From contig LNBW01000036.1 in the NCBI GenBank assembly GCA_001567255.1, positions 1-43,100 on the forward strand: DNA of 43,100 bases, written 5' to 3'. Both the position numbers and the translations under genes were made by a program. The notes below the pieces were generated by a model, which worked only from the letters and a program-made list of their open reading frames with translations, made no database searches and was not told the DNA's origin. Every line of letters begins with the position of its first letter. Position 1 is the stretch's first letter. Shown here piece after piece: positions 1 to 9,001 of the stretch. The stretch comes from Bacteroidetes bacterium OLB9 (GTDB lineage Bacteria; Bacteroidota; Bacteroidia; Chitinophagales; Saprospiraceae).

Positions 1-2
1 AA

Positions 3-1148
3 CAAATCCCTGTGGCATTAGGTTATGACCAACCCGACTTTTGGGCAGGTGGTATTTTAAAACTATTCTCTACTGACCATTTTGTTGGAAACATAAATGA
101 TTTCAATCAACACATTACAAGAGGGGCAATATTAATAACAAGTGTTTCCATTATTGTAATGGGATTGCTTCAACGACCTTTTGCTAATAAACTAAAAATA
201 CTTCCTGCCCCACTGGTCATTGTGGTAATTGGCATTCTTGCAAATATCGCATTTGAAAGCCTATCTTCTGGGTTTTCACTCAAACCAACACAATTGGTCA
301 ATATTCCATCCGATGTTTTTTCAAACATTTCATTTCCTGACTTTACAAAACTTTTTACATCCAGTGGACTTTTGAAAGACGGTTTGACAATAGGAATGCT
401 TGCGACACTTGAAACACTACTTTGCATAGAAGCCATTGATAAATTAGACAGGCGAAACAGAATAACCCCTGTAAATCGTGAGTTGGTTGCACAAGGCATA
501 GGGAATATGGCTTGTGGCTTCTTAGGAGCAATACCCATTACTGCGGTAATTGTAAGGGGTTCAGCCAATGTTGACGCTGGAGCAAGGACAAAACTTTCTG
601 CATTTACACACGGGTTGTTTTTACTATTGTCTGTGTTATTTATTCCATTCTTATTAAATAAAATTCCTTACGCTTCGCTTTCAGCAATTCTCATTGTAAC
701 GGGTTATAACCTGGCAAAACCAAAACTATTTCGCAATATGTGGAGTTTGGGATTAAAGCAGTTTCTCCCATTTATGATTACCATTTTTGCTATCCTATTG
801 ACTGACTTACTGATTGGAGTGAGTATTGGGCTTGTTTTATCCTTCTATTATATTATTCGCAACAATTTCAAAGAGGAATATAAAATAACTGAAACAGTTG
901 AAAATGGAATTGACACCTTCTTAATTAAACTCAACAGCAACGTAACTTTTCTCAATAAAGTAAACTTACGAAAGGCATTAGACGATGTGCCTGAAAACAG
1001 CAAATTGACAATTGATGGAAGCGAATGTAATTTTATTGACTACGACATATTGGAAATTATCAGCCAATACGATAATAAAGCAAAAGACAGAAACATCGAA
1101 CTTAACTTAAAAGGAATAAAAAAAGTAAATGTTACAGCAGTGCATTGA
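3..1148 (+). CDS. SulP family inorganic anion transporter, C-terminal part with STAS domain (5' truncated by window edge)
   Basis: The frame is open to the left edge, so the N-terminal part of the transporter lies outside the window; the GTG at 12 is only an internal valine codon. What remains has several hydrophobic membrane segments typical of the SLC26/SulP core, including the stretch with LATLETLLCIEAIDKLDRR, a region conserved in SulP proteins. After the last membrane segment (about 840-870) comes a cytoplasmic tail of about 85 residues that fits a STAS domain, with alternating strands and the segment LTIDGSECNFIDYDILEII. SulP proteins move sulfate, bicarbonate or other anions across the inner membrane; the substrate cannot be told from this sequence. 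No partner gene is visible downstream. The family call is firm, the substrate is unknown. Confidence 0.88.
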   Translation, partial: QIPVALGYDQPDFWAGGILKLFSTDHFVGNINDFNQHITRGAILITSVSIIVMGLLQRPFANKLKILPAPLVIVVIGILANIAFESLSSGFSLKPTQLVNIPSDVFSNISFPDFTKLFTSSGLLKDGLTIGMLATLETLLCIEAIDKLDRRNRITPVNRELVAQGIGNMACGFLGAIPITAVIVRGSANVDAGARTKLSAFTHGLFLLLSVLFIPFLLNKIPYASLSAILIVTGYNLAKPKLFRNMWSLGLKQFLPFMITIFAILLTDLLIGVSIGLVLSFYYIIRNNFKEEYKITETVENGIDTFLIKLNSNVTFLNKVNLRKALDDVPENSKLTIDGSECNFIDYDILEIISQYDNKAKDRNIELNLKGIKKVNVTAVH

Positions 1149-1563
1149 CAATAAAGGAAAGCCAGAACTACTAACATTATGACAAATAGAAGAAAGTCCT
1201 GAGAAAGCGAAAGCCCCGAGCGTGTACTTCGACATGCTCTGCATACAAATTCAGGGCTTTTTGCTATTTGCCATTCAGCGACACCGGACTGTGGATTTCC
1301 TATTGCTTTCTAGGTGGTTTTGTCGCTTTTTCATTTCGGTTTCTTTCTATTTTTTGGGTTATCATTTTGTACAATGCTTCTGTTTTCTTGAATATCGGTT
1401 TGGCAATATGGCGGGTGTAGTGCTTCATTTAATTTTTTTTTATGAAATAAAAAATTTTTGTCTTCGCTTCGAGATTAATGAGGAAAATGTAATAGCCTTT
1501 TTTGACAATAAATAGGATTAAAAAACTATCTTTACGACCTATAATATAGTTTGATCTTGAGAT
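1149..1563. other. Intergenic stretch of about 415 bases, no convincing gene
   Basis: This gap separates the SulP gene from the restriction-modification gene. It holds a nested palindrome near 1210-1260 (see separate entry) and then a T-rich run. A reading frame at 1222-1515 is open, but its product is almost only F, L, Y and C with no recognisable motif, begins inside the palindrome and has the composition expected from T-rich non-coding DNA, so it is not called as a gene. The upstream region of the next gene shows no clear TAnnTTTG box. Confidence 0.6.
1210..1260. repeat. Nested palindrome, possible dispersed repeat and terminator-like stem
   Basis: An outer pair AAAGCCC (1210-1216) and GGGCTTT (1254-1260, followed by more T) encloses an inner hairpin GAGCGTGT (1218-1225) / ACATGCTC (1232-1239) with loop ACTTCG and one G-T wobble. 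The inner arm resembles the short palindromes with GAGC, TGT and CTTCGAC cores that recur in many Bacteroidota genomes; this is from memory and needs a genome-wide count. The outer stem followed by T residues could terminate SulP transcription. Confidence 0.45.
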
Positions 1564-4500
1564 ATGAGCTTCAATAAAATTCTTGATAAATACCGTAAAA
1601 TATCTTTCTCCGAAAAAGACAAAGGAGAACGTTTTTGAACGTTTAATGCAAGCTTATTTGCTTACCGACCCTAAGTATGCTTACAAGTTTAAGAAAGTTT
1701 GGTTATGGAATGAATTTCCTGGCAGAAACGACTTAGGTGGAAATGATACGGGTATCGACTTAGTGGGATTAACCAATGAGGGCGATTATTGGGCGATACA
1801 ATGTAAATGTTATCAAGAAAGTTCAAGCATTGACAAACCTGCTGTGGATAGTTTTTTAGCGACTTCTAGCAGACAGTTTAAAGGGGAAGATTTAAAAACA
1901 CACTCTTTTGCACACCGTCTTTGGATTTCTACGACCAACAAATGGGGAAGCAATGCACAAGAAGCCATCAAAAATCAAAATCCTCCTGTTTCGAGAATCA
2001 ATTTATTTGACCTTATAAGTGCTCCTATCGATTGGGAAAAATTAGATAATGGCATTACGGGTGAAGTAGCAAGAACCCATAAAAAACAATTACGACCTCA
2101 TCAAACCGAAGCACTCACAAATACAAATCAGCATTTTAAAAACCACGACAGAGGAAAACTCATAATGGCTTGTGGCACAGGAAAAACATTCACTTCTTTG
2201 CGCATTGCCGAAAATGAAACCAACGGAAATGGCTTAGTTCTTTTTCTTGTTCCTTCCATTGCCTTATTAGGACAAACACTCAACGAATGGTATGCAGATG
2301 CCGTTGAACCAATTAACGCTATTTGTATTTGTTCTGACCCGGAAATTACCAAAAACAGAAAAAAGTTAGAAGATATTGATACTTCTTCGGTGGTGGATTT
2401 GGCTTTGCCGGCTTCAACCAATGTAGAAAATATTGTTCATCAATTCAGGGCTTTAGAATTTAGTAAAAATAAGGGGTTAACGGTTGTTTTTTCTACTTAT
2501 CAATCCATTGAAGTTATTGCCAAAGCTCAAAAAGCCTTATTAAAAGATTGGGTACAGGCTGAAGGAGAAAGGGTAAAGAATAAAAATGTACAGGGTGATT
2601 ACTTAAATTTATCTAATAATGAAAATACAAACGTTCAAAGAACTCATCGCTTGGAAGGAAGCCATGAACTTGGTGGAGATGATTTACATTACAACAAAAA
2701 ATTACCCGAAGGAGGAACTATTCGGACTAACCAGCCAAACGAGGAGAGCAGCGGTGTCAATACCAGCGAATATAGCGGAGGGTTACGGACGGAAAACAAG
2801 AAAGGAATATCTTCAATTTCTGACGATAGCCAACGGATCAATAGCAGAATTAGAAACACACATCTTGATAGCTCAAAGGATACTTTATCTAAATCAGATG
2901 GAAACGGAGAAAATAATCAATCAGATTCAGTTAGTAAGCAAAATACTTACAGGTTTGCGGAAGTCCCTGAATCCAATACCCTGAACCCTTATATTTTCGA
3001 TTTAATCATTTGCGATGAAGCGCACCGAACAACAGGTGTTTCCTTGGCTGATGAAGACGAAAGTGCATTTACCAAAGTACATAACAACGATTTCATTAAG
3101 GCTAAAAAACGCCTTTATATGACGGCTACACCTCGTTTATACGATGATAATACCAAGAGCAAAGCAGCTCAAGCTGATGCTTTATTGTGTTCTATGGACG
3201 ATGTAAGTATGTATGGTGAAGAAATCTACCGCATTGGTTTTGGCGAAGCCGTTGAAAAAGATTTATTGACTGATTACAAAGTGCTCATTCTTACACTCAA
3301 TGAAAACGATGTACCGCCTGCTGTACAAAAAATGATTGCAGATAAAGAAAGCGAAATCAATACCGATGATGCTTCTAAACTCATTGGTTGCATCAATGCT
3401 CTTTCCAAACAAATTTTAGGCGATGAAGGCATCATAAAAGACACCGACCCCGAACCGATGCGCCGTGCAGTGGCGTTTTGCCAAAGTATTGCCGTTTCCA
3501 AAAAAATTACAACAACCTTTAATGTAGCTTCTGATTCCTATATTTCTGAATTACCTACTGAGAAACAAGCAACTATGCAGATGGTGGCGTCAAAACACAT
3601 TGACGGTTCTATGAATGCCACTGAACGTGATGAATTATTGTCTTGGCTTAAAGAAGAACCTGCAGAAAAAGAATGTCGTATATTAACCAATGTGCGTTGT
3701 TTAAGTGAAGGTGTTGATGTGCCGTCTTTAGATGCTGTATTGTTTCTTTCGGCACGAAATTCACAAGTTGATGTGGTGCAAAGTGTGGGTAGAGTGATGC
3801 GTAAAGCACCCAACAAAAAATACGGTTACATCATTATTCCGGTAGTGGTGCCGACTGATGTGGAAGCCGATAAAGCATTGGATGATAACGAACGCTACAA
3901 AGTGGTTTGGACTGTATTAAACGCATTGCGTGCACACGACGACCGTTTTAATGCTACCGTCAATAAAATTGAACTCAATAAAAAACGCCCCGACCAAATT
4001 TTAGTTGGAAGACCTGAAATTTCGTTTGATAAAGATGGGAATCCGATTTACGAAACAGAACTCGACAACGGTGCGGATAGAAAAAATATTGCCGAACAAT
4101 TATCGCTGCAATTTGAACAACTGCAATCGGTGGTGTTTGCCCGAATGGTACAAAAAGTGGGCGACAGAAGATATTGGGAACAATGGGCAAAATCGGTGGC
4201 TGATATTGCTACCCGACAAACCGAACGCATTACCAACTTGATAGCCAAAGATAATAAACACCAAAAGGCATTTGAGTTATTTTTAGCCGGCTTGCACAAA
4301 AACATCAATCCAAGCATTACACAAGCCGAAGCCATCGAAATGCTTTCGCAACACATCATTACCAAACCGGTTTTTGATGCACTATTTGAAGGTTATTCGT
4401 TTGTGCAACACAATCCAATGAGCCAATCTATGCAAAAAATGTTGGATTTATTGGAAGAACAAGCCTTGGAAAAAGATGCCGAAACCTTGGAAAAATTTTA

Positions 4501-6970
4501 CGAATCGGTGAAAATGCGTGCAGCAGGTATCGACAATGCCGAAGGTAAACAACGCATTATCATTGAATTGTACGATAAATTCTTTAAAACCGCTTTCCCT
4601 AAAATGGTGGAAAAATTGGGCATCGTTTATACACCGGTGGAAGTGGTAGATTTCATCATCCATTCGGTGGCCGATATTTTGAAAAAAGAATTTGACCGCG
4701 ATATTTCGGATGAAAATGTGCATCTGTTGGATCCGTTTACCGGAACGGGAACTTTTATTACCCGTTTATTGCAAAGCGGACTCATCAAACAAAAAGATTT
4801 GGAACGCAAATACCGCAATGAAATCCATGCCAACGAAATTGTGTTATTGGCTTACTACATTGCTTCGGTGAATATTGAAAATGCCTTTCACGATGCTACT
4901 GAAAATCCCGATGACGGCATTGGCAAAGACCAATACATTCCCTTTGAAGGTATTTGCTTAACCGATACTTTCCAATTGGGTGAAACCGCAGATGGCGAAA
5001 AACTCTTTTCCGAAATGTTTCCACAAAACAGCCAACGCGTGCAACGCCAAAAGAAAGCACCATTGCGCATCATCTTTGGAAATCCACCATACTCTATTGG
5101 ACAAAAATCTGCCAATGACAATGCACAAAACCAAAGTTATCCTAAATTAGACCAACGCATTGCAGACACCTATGCAAAACAATCTTCAGCAGGGCTGAAT
5201 AAATCTTTATATGATGCTTACATCAAAGCTTTTCGTTGGAGTACCGACAACCTTGATAAAAATGGCGGCATCATTGCCTTTGTTTCCAATGGAGCTTGGT
5301 TAGATGGCAACAGCACCGATGGTTTCCGCAAATCCATTGAAAAAGAATTTTCGTCTATTTATGTGTTTAATTTAAGAGGGAACCAACGCACCAGTGGCGA
5401 ATTAAGCCGAAAAGAAGGTGGAAAAATATTTGGCAGTGGCAGCCGTACGCCTATTTCCATTACTTTATTGGTAAAAAATCCGGCAGTAAAAACAGAAAAA
5501 GCCACCATCCATTACCACGATATTGGCGATTATTTAACACGCGAAGAAAAACTTAAAATAGTAAGCAATTTTAAAACCTTTGCCCATCCGCAATTTCCTT
5601 TTAAAACCTTACAACCCAACGAACACGGCGATTGGATAAGCATGCGGAATGATGCTTTTGATACGTATATTCCTTTAGAGCCTGAAAAGAAGTTTGCTAA
5701 TAAATCACAAAGTATATTCACGGTTAACGTTGTTGGTATTGCGACAGGCAGGGATGCTTGGTCATTAAATTTTTCTCAAAAAAATCTTTCTGAAAATATG
5801 CAACGTATGATTTCTTTTTTCAATGAACAGAGTAATGCATTTGCTGCAGCAAAACTTCTTAATCAAAAGTTAGAAGTTGAAAGTTTTATTGACCAAAATC
5901 CAAAACAAATCAGTTGGACAAGATCTTTGAGAAAGGATATTTCAAAAAATATTAAGCACACTTTTAATCCAAGTGAATTGTTTACTTGTTTATATCGCCC
6001 ATATACAAAAGAATGGATGTACTATGATAGACCTTTTATTGAAAGTCCAAGTATTTGGTCACAGATATTCCCGACAAAAAACCATAAAAACATTGTAATT
6101 TCTTGTATGAATGTTGGTTCAAATAAAGAATTTTCAACTATTATTTCTGATTCTATTTCAGAATATCAGTTAGTTTTTGCAAATCAATCATTCCCACTCT
6201 ATTACTACGAAGAAAACAAAAACTTACAAAAAGGTTTGTTTGATGAGGATAGCTCGCAAGATTATATCCGCAGAGATGCCATCAGTGATTTTATTTTAGA
6301 AAGAGCACAAAAACAATACGGCAAAACGGTAACCAAAGAAGATATATTCTACTATGTGTATGGCTTTTTGCACAGCAAAGAATACCGAGAAACTTTTGCC
6401 AATGATTTAAAGAAAATGTTGCCGCGTTTGCCATTGGTAGAAACGGTAAAAGATTTTTGGGCATTCAGTAAAGCCGGTAGAAAATTAGCAGAATTGCATT
6501 TAAACTATGAAAGCGTGGAGCCTTTTGCAGATGTAAAAGTTACAGGAGCTGATAGCAATTTCTTTACGGTAGAAAAAATGCGTTTCCCTAAAAAAGGCGA
6601 GAAAGACAGCATTATTTACAATTCTAAAATTTCCATTTCCAATATTCCTGCAAAGGCGTATGAATACGTGGTAAACGGCAAAAGTGCCATTGAGTGGATT
6701 ATGGAACGTTACCAAATTACCACCCACAAAGAAAGTGGCATTGTAAACAATCCCAACGATTGGGCAACAGAAGTGGGCAATCCTCGCTATATTTTGGATT
6801 TATTGCTGAGCATCATCAACGTAAGTGTGCAAACTGTAGATATTGTAAACGCATTACCGAAAGTAGATTTTGGAGCAGATTCAACAGACAAAAAAGTGGT
6901 TAAAATGTATCCGACACTCAATAACGATGAACAACTAAGTAAGGCAGCAGAGCCGGAAAATGATGAATAA
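1564..6970 (+). CDS. Type ISP (single-polypeptide) restriction-modification enzyme: nuclease, helicase, N6-adenine methyltransferase; 5' frameshift
   Basis: One very long protein carries all functions of a LlaGI/LlaBIII-like enzyme. The order is an Mrr-like PD-(D/E)XK nuclease (GIDLVG near 1751, QCKCY near 1799), a superfamily 2 helicase with motif I MACGTGKT (about 2165), DEAH box CDEAHRTTG (about 3011), MTATPR and QSVGRVMRK, an N6-adenine methyltransferase with DPFTGTGTF (about 4730) and catalytic NPPY (about 5081), and a C-terminal target-recognition region. The true start is probably ATG 1564, whose product opens MSFNKILDKYRK; that frame hits TGA at 1636 after 24 codons. Removing one T from the run at 1632-1636 joins it to the long frame and gives 1801 residues with the expected family N-terminus (GERFERLMQAY). 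If the break is real, ATG 1646 could restart translation with loss of only 27 residues. Bases 2591-2983 hold a nested four-helix-bundle gene in another frame. No separate specificity subunit is needed in this class. Confidence 0.85.
2619..2984 (+). CDS. Four helix bundle protein of the 23S rRNA intervening-sequence (S23/TIGR02436-like) family, nested in the restriction gene
   Basis: A complete 121-residue product in the +1 frame relative to the restriction gene. It starts at ATG 2619 and shows the hallmark features of the intervening-sequence protein family: an N-terminal FKELIAWKEAMNLVE helix, the central SQTRRAAVSIPANIAEGYGR motif with RKEYLQFL after it, then IAELETHILIA and a long C-terminal helix. 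Family members are known from intervening sequences inside 23S rRNA genes and as free-standing genes; Avd of diversity-generating retroelements has a related fold. CAGGGT (2591-2596) and ACCCTG (2978-2983) flank it as an inverted repeat, the second overlapping the TGA stop. The IR-to-IR length is 393 bases, a multiple of three, and the host frame has no stop across it. The family is clear from the motifs; whether the protein is expressed is unknown. Confidence 0.85.
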   Translation: MKIQTFKELIAWKEAMNLVEMIYITTKNYPKEELFGLTSQTRRAAVSIPANIAEGYGRKTRKEYLQFLTIANGSIAELETHILIAQRILYLNQMETEKIINQIQLVSKILTGLRKSLNPIP

Positions 6971-7012
6971 AGGACGTGAATTATGGATAAGAAAAAAGCA
7001 TAAAAATGAAAA

Positions 7013-7080
7013 GCATAGGAGATTATTTAATTTAATTACGTTTGTAACACAATATTTTAAATTAAAAACACCTCCTATGC
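7013..7080. repeat. Large imperfect inverted repeat (hairpin) after the restriction gene
   Basis: GCATAGGAG (7013-7021) pairs with CTCCTATGC (7072-7080), and inside it TTTAATTTA (7026-7034) pairs with TAAATTAAA (7058-7066), leaving a 23-base centre. No T-tract follows, so it is not a standard terminator. The right arm overlaps the ATG of the transposase-like remnant, so the structure could be an element end. Confidence 0.6.
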
Positions 7081-7290
7081 GTAAGGACAAAGTTAATCAT
7101 TTTTTATAGATATTGACGATTTTGTTAAAGATTTAGACCAATTTGCTATGAAAAATCAACTTTTAGGCAGTCAAATCAAGGGAAGAATCAGAAAATCTCA
7201 CCTTTCTCGCTCTGAAAGAATGATTATTTATGTCTGTTTTTTACTTGAGCTCATAGATATCTTATCAGGCTTTTGAACAGCAACTGTCCA
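7077..7290 (+). pseudogene. Remnant resembling the N-terminus of an IS982-type transposase
   Basis: From ATG 7077 the frames read MRKDKVNHF, then after a shift IDIDDFVKDLDQFAMKNQLL, then KGRIRKSHLSRSERMIIYVC, then after another shift in a T run YLSS and a stop. The order KDKV, DDF, a basic stretch, and an LSxSE-M-I block is what I recall of IS982-family N-termini. No DDE catalytic core follows, so only the first 60 to 70 codons survive. The assignment rests on remembered family pattern and is tentative. Confidence 0.35.
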
Positions 7291-7560
7291 TCAAAATGTC
7301 TCATAAATTGGACAAAAATATGCCTATTCTTATCACTGCTGCAACATTATTCACGTTAAAATGGATTCATGAGGGACGAGATTCTATTTTGGGCTTTTTA
7401 TTTGTCATGAAAATGGAAAGGACAAATAGCGATGGTTCATGGATATGATGTGTCAATTGATCGTTTAATGATGATAGAAATGGATGCACAACACCAACTT
7501 CAAATAACATTAGATTGCTTAAAACTTTTTAATTTTTAGATAGATAATTGATTTTGTTTT

Positions 7561-7568
7561 TAGTTTTG
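7561..7568 (+). promoter_or_regulatory. Probable -7 element for the DUF819 gene
   Basis: TAGTTTTG matches the Bacteroidota -7 consensus TAnnTTTG and sits 29 bases before the ATG at 7598. No TTTG box lies at the ideal 19-base distance upstream, so support is partial. Confidence 0.4.
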
Positions 7569-7597
7569 TACATTTTTAATGATACCAGTCTTAGTTT

Positions 7598-8938
7598 ATG
7601 GAGCAAGTTTTGAAATCGCCTCCTCTTTTTACAGATGATTTTATAGTTTTTGGAATTTTAGCAATATTGCTTGCTTTGATTTTTTATACATCTTCACTCA
7701 ATCATCCATTTTGGAAGAAGTTTTACACTATTTTTCCTGCACTGCTGATGTGTTATCTACTACCATCCATCCTTAGTTCACTCAATATAATTGCTACCGA
7801 CTGGAATCTAACCGATGCTTCAGGCGGTTTTATATTGGATGAAAATGGCGAAGGTATTCGGATACATTCATCACTCTATAAAATATCCAGTCGATTTTTA
7901 CTACCTGCAGCCTTAATTTTATTGACATTGAGCATAGATTTAAAAGCTTTACTCAAGCTAGGTAGAAAAGCATTGATAATGTTTTTTGCAGGTACAGTAG
8001 GTGTGATAATCGGCGGTCCTGTGGCCATTTTGATAGTAAGTATTTTTGCCCCTGAAGTTGTAGGTGGTGCAGGATTTGATGCTGCATGGCGAGGGCTAAG
8101 TACACTGGCAGGTAGCTGGATAGGTGGAGGCGCTAATCAGACAGCTATGCTTGAATTGTATCAATACAATCCGCAAAAATATGGTGCGATGGTGCTAGTT
8201 GATATCGTCATAGCTAATATCTGGATGGCAATCCTGCTGTTTGGAATCAATAAAAAAGAAAAAATAGACACATGGTTAGGAGCTGATAATACTGCTATTG
8301 AAGACCTTAAAGATAAAGTATCTGCCCATACAAAGAATATCACTCGAGTGCCGGAGTTAAAAGATTATATAATCATGCTGGGTGTTGTTTTTGGTGTAGT
8401 TGCATTTGCCCACTGGACCAGTATATACATTCCACAGGCTATCGAGGCCATATGGCCATCAGTTGGCGATGGATCCAGTATGATGAGTACATTCGGCGAT
8501 GGATTTTTCTGGATGGTGACAATAGCTACCATAGGCGGTGTAGTATTATCGTTTACGCCGGCTAGAAAATTTGAAGGTGTCGGCGCGAGTAAATTGGGGA
8601 GTCTTTTTATTTATATTTTGGTTGCGACAATAGGTATGAAGATGGATTTAGGGTCAGTATTGAGCAATCCGGGATTGTTTGTGGTAGGATTGATATGGAT
8701 GTCTTTCCATGCTCTAATTCTGATGATTGTTGCCTATGTTATAAAAGCACCTTATTTCTTTGTTGCAGTAGGTAGTATGGCTAATATTGGCGGAGCGGCG
8801 TCTGCACCAATAGTGGCTTCTGCCTTTCATGCATCTCTAGCTAGTGTTGGAGTTTTGCTGGCTATTTTGGGGTATATTATTGGTACTTATGGAGCCATCA
8901 TTAGTGCTGTATTGATGGAAATGATAGCGCCCATATAA
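7598..8938 (+). CDS. DUF819 family integral membrane protein
   Basis: A 446-residue protein that is hydrophobic almost throughout, with roughly ten to twelve membrane segments and glycine-rich motifs such as GSWIGGGANQTAM and GSMANIGGAASAPI at the ends of its two halves. These twin glycine/asparagine-rich segments and the overall length fit the DUF819 (YjcL-like) family, which is predicted to transport an unknown substrate across the inner membrane. Reading starts at ATG 7598, with a TAGTTTTG box upstream. The gene stands alone, is followed by a bidirectional terminator and faces the DUF3078 gene. The specific substrate cannot be inferred. Confidence 0.8.
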   Translation: MEQVLKSPPLFTDDFIVFGILAILLALIFYTSSLNHPFWKKFYTIFPALLMCYLLPSILSSLNIIATDWNLTDASGGFILDENGEGIRIHSSLYKISSRFLLPAALILLTLSIDLKALLKLGRKALIMFFAGTVGVIIGGPVAILIVSIFAPEVVGGAGFDAAWRGLSTLAGSWIGGGANQTAMLELYQYNPQKYGAMVLVDIVIANIWMAILLFGINKKEKIDTWLGADNTAIEDLKDKVSAHTKNITRVPELKDYIIMLGVVFGVVAFAHWTSIYIPQAIEAIWPSVGDGSSMMSTFGDGFFWMVTIATIGGVVLSFTPARKFEGVGASKLGSLFIYILVATIGMKMDLGSVLSNPGLFVVGLIWMSFHALILMIVAYVIKAPYFFVAVGSMANIGGAASAPIVASAFHASLASVGVLLAILGYIIGTYGAIISAVLMEMIAPI

Positions 8939-8939
8939 A

Positions 8940-8972
8940 AAAAGCAGACAAGAAAATCCTGCCTGCTTTTAT
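8940..8972. terminator. Bidirectional terminator between DUF819 and DUF3078 genes
   Basis: AAAAGCAG (8940-8947) pairs with CTGCTTTT (8963-8970). The A-run on the left and the T-run on the right let the stem work for both converging genes. Confidence 0.75.
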
Positions 8973-9001
8973 CGTAATAATCTTGTTGGTTATATCAGCG
9001 A

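Larger units (their letters stand above)
6971..7597. other. Degenerate intergenic region of about 630 bases with gene debris
   Basis: No intact gene is present. The region holds a large hairpin (7013-7080), a frame-broken stretch resembling the start of an IS982-type transposase (7077-7290), and a second broken stretch. In the latter a frame ending at TAG 7540 reads KWKGQIAMVHGYDVSIDRLM and then EMDAQHQLQITLDCLKLF; it would join an upstream frame if one A were removed near 7410. I do not recognise that second product. The last 60 bases probably hold the promoter of the next gene. Confidence 0.55.

Noticed and set aside
1222..1515. Open frame of 97 codons between SulP and the restriction gene
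   Set aside because: The product is nearly all F, L, Y and C, starts inside a palindrome and has no motif; T-rich non-coding DNA gives such frames by chance.
1583..1585. TTG 1583 as the start of the restriction enzyme
   Set aside because: The residues from here to about 1637 do not fit the family, while ATG 1564 in the other frame gives the family N-terminus once one T is removed.
2619..2984. Diversity-generating retroelement (because Avd has a related four-helix fold)
   Set aside because: No reverse transcriptase and no template/variable repeat pair was seen in the window; the motifs fit the rRNA intervening-sequence family better.
2128..6903. Several shorter frames on both strands inside the restriction gene
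   Set aside because: Apart from the four-helix-bundle gene none has a recognisable motif; they overlap conserved domains of the main frame.
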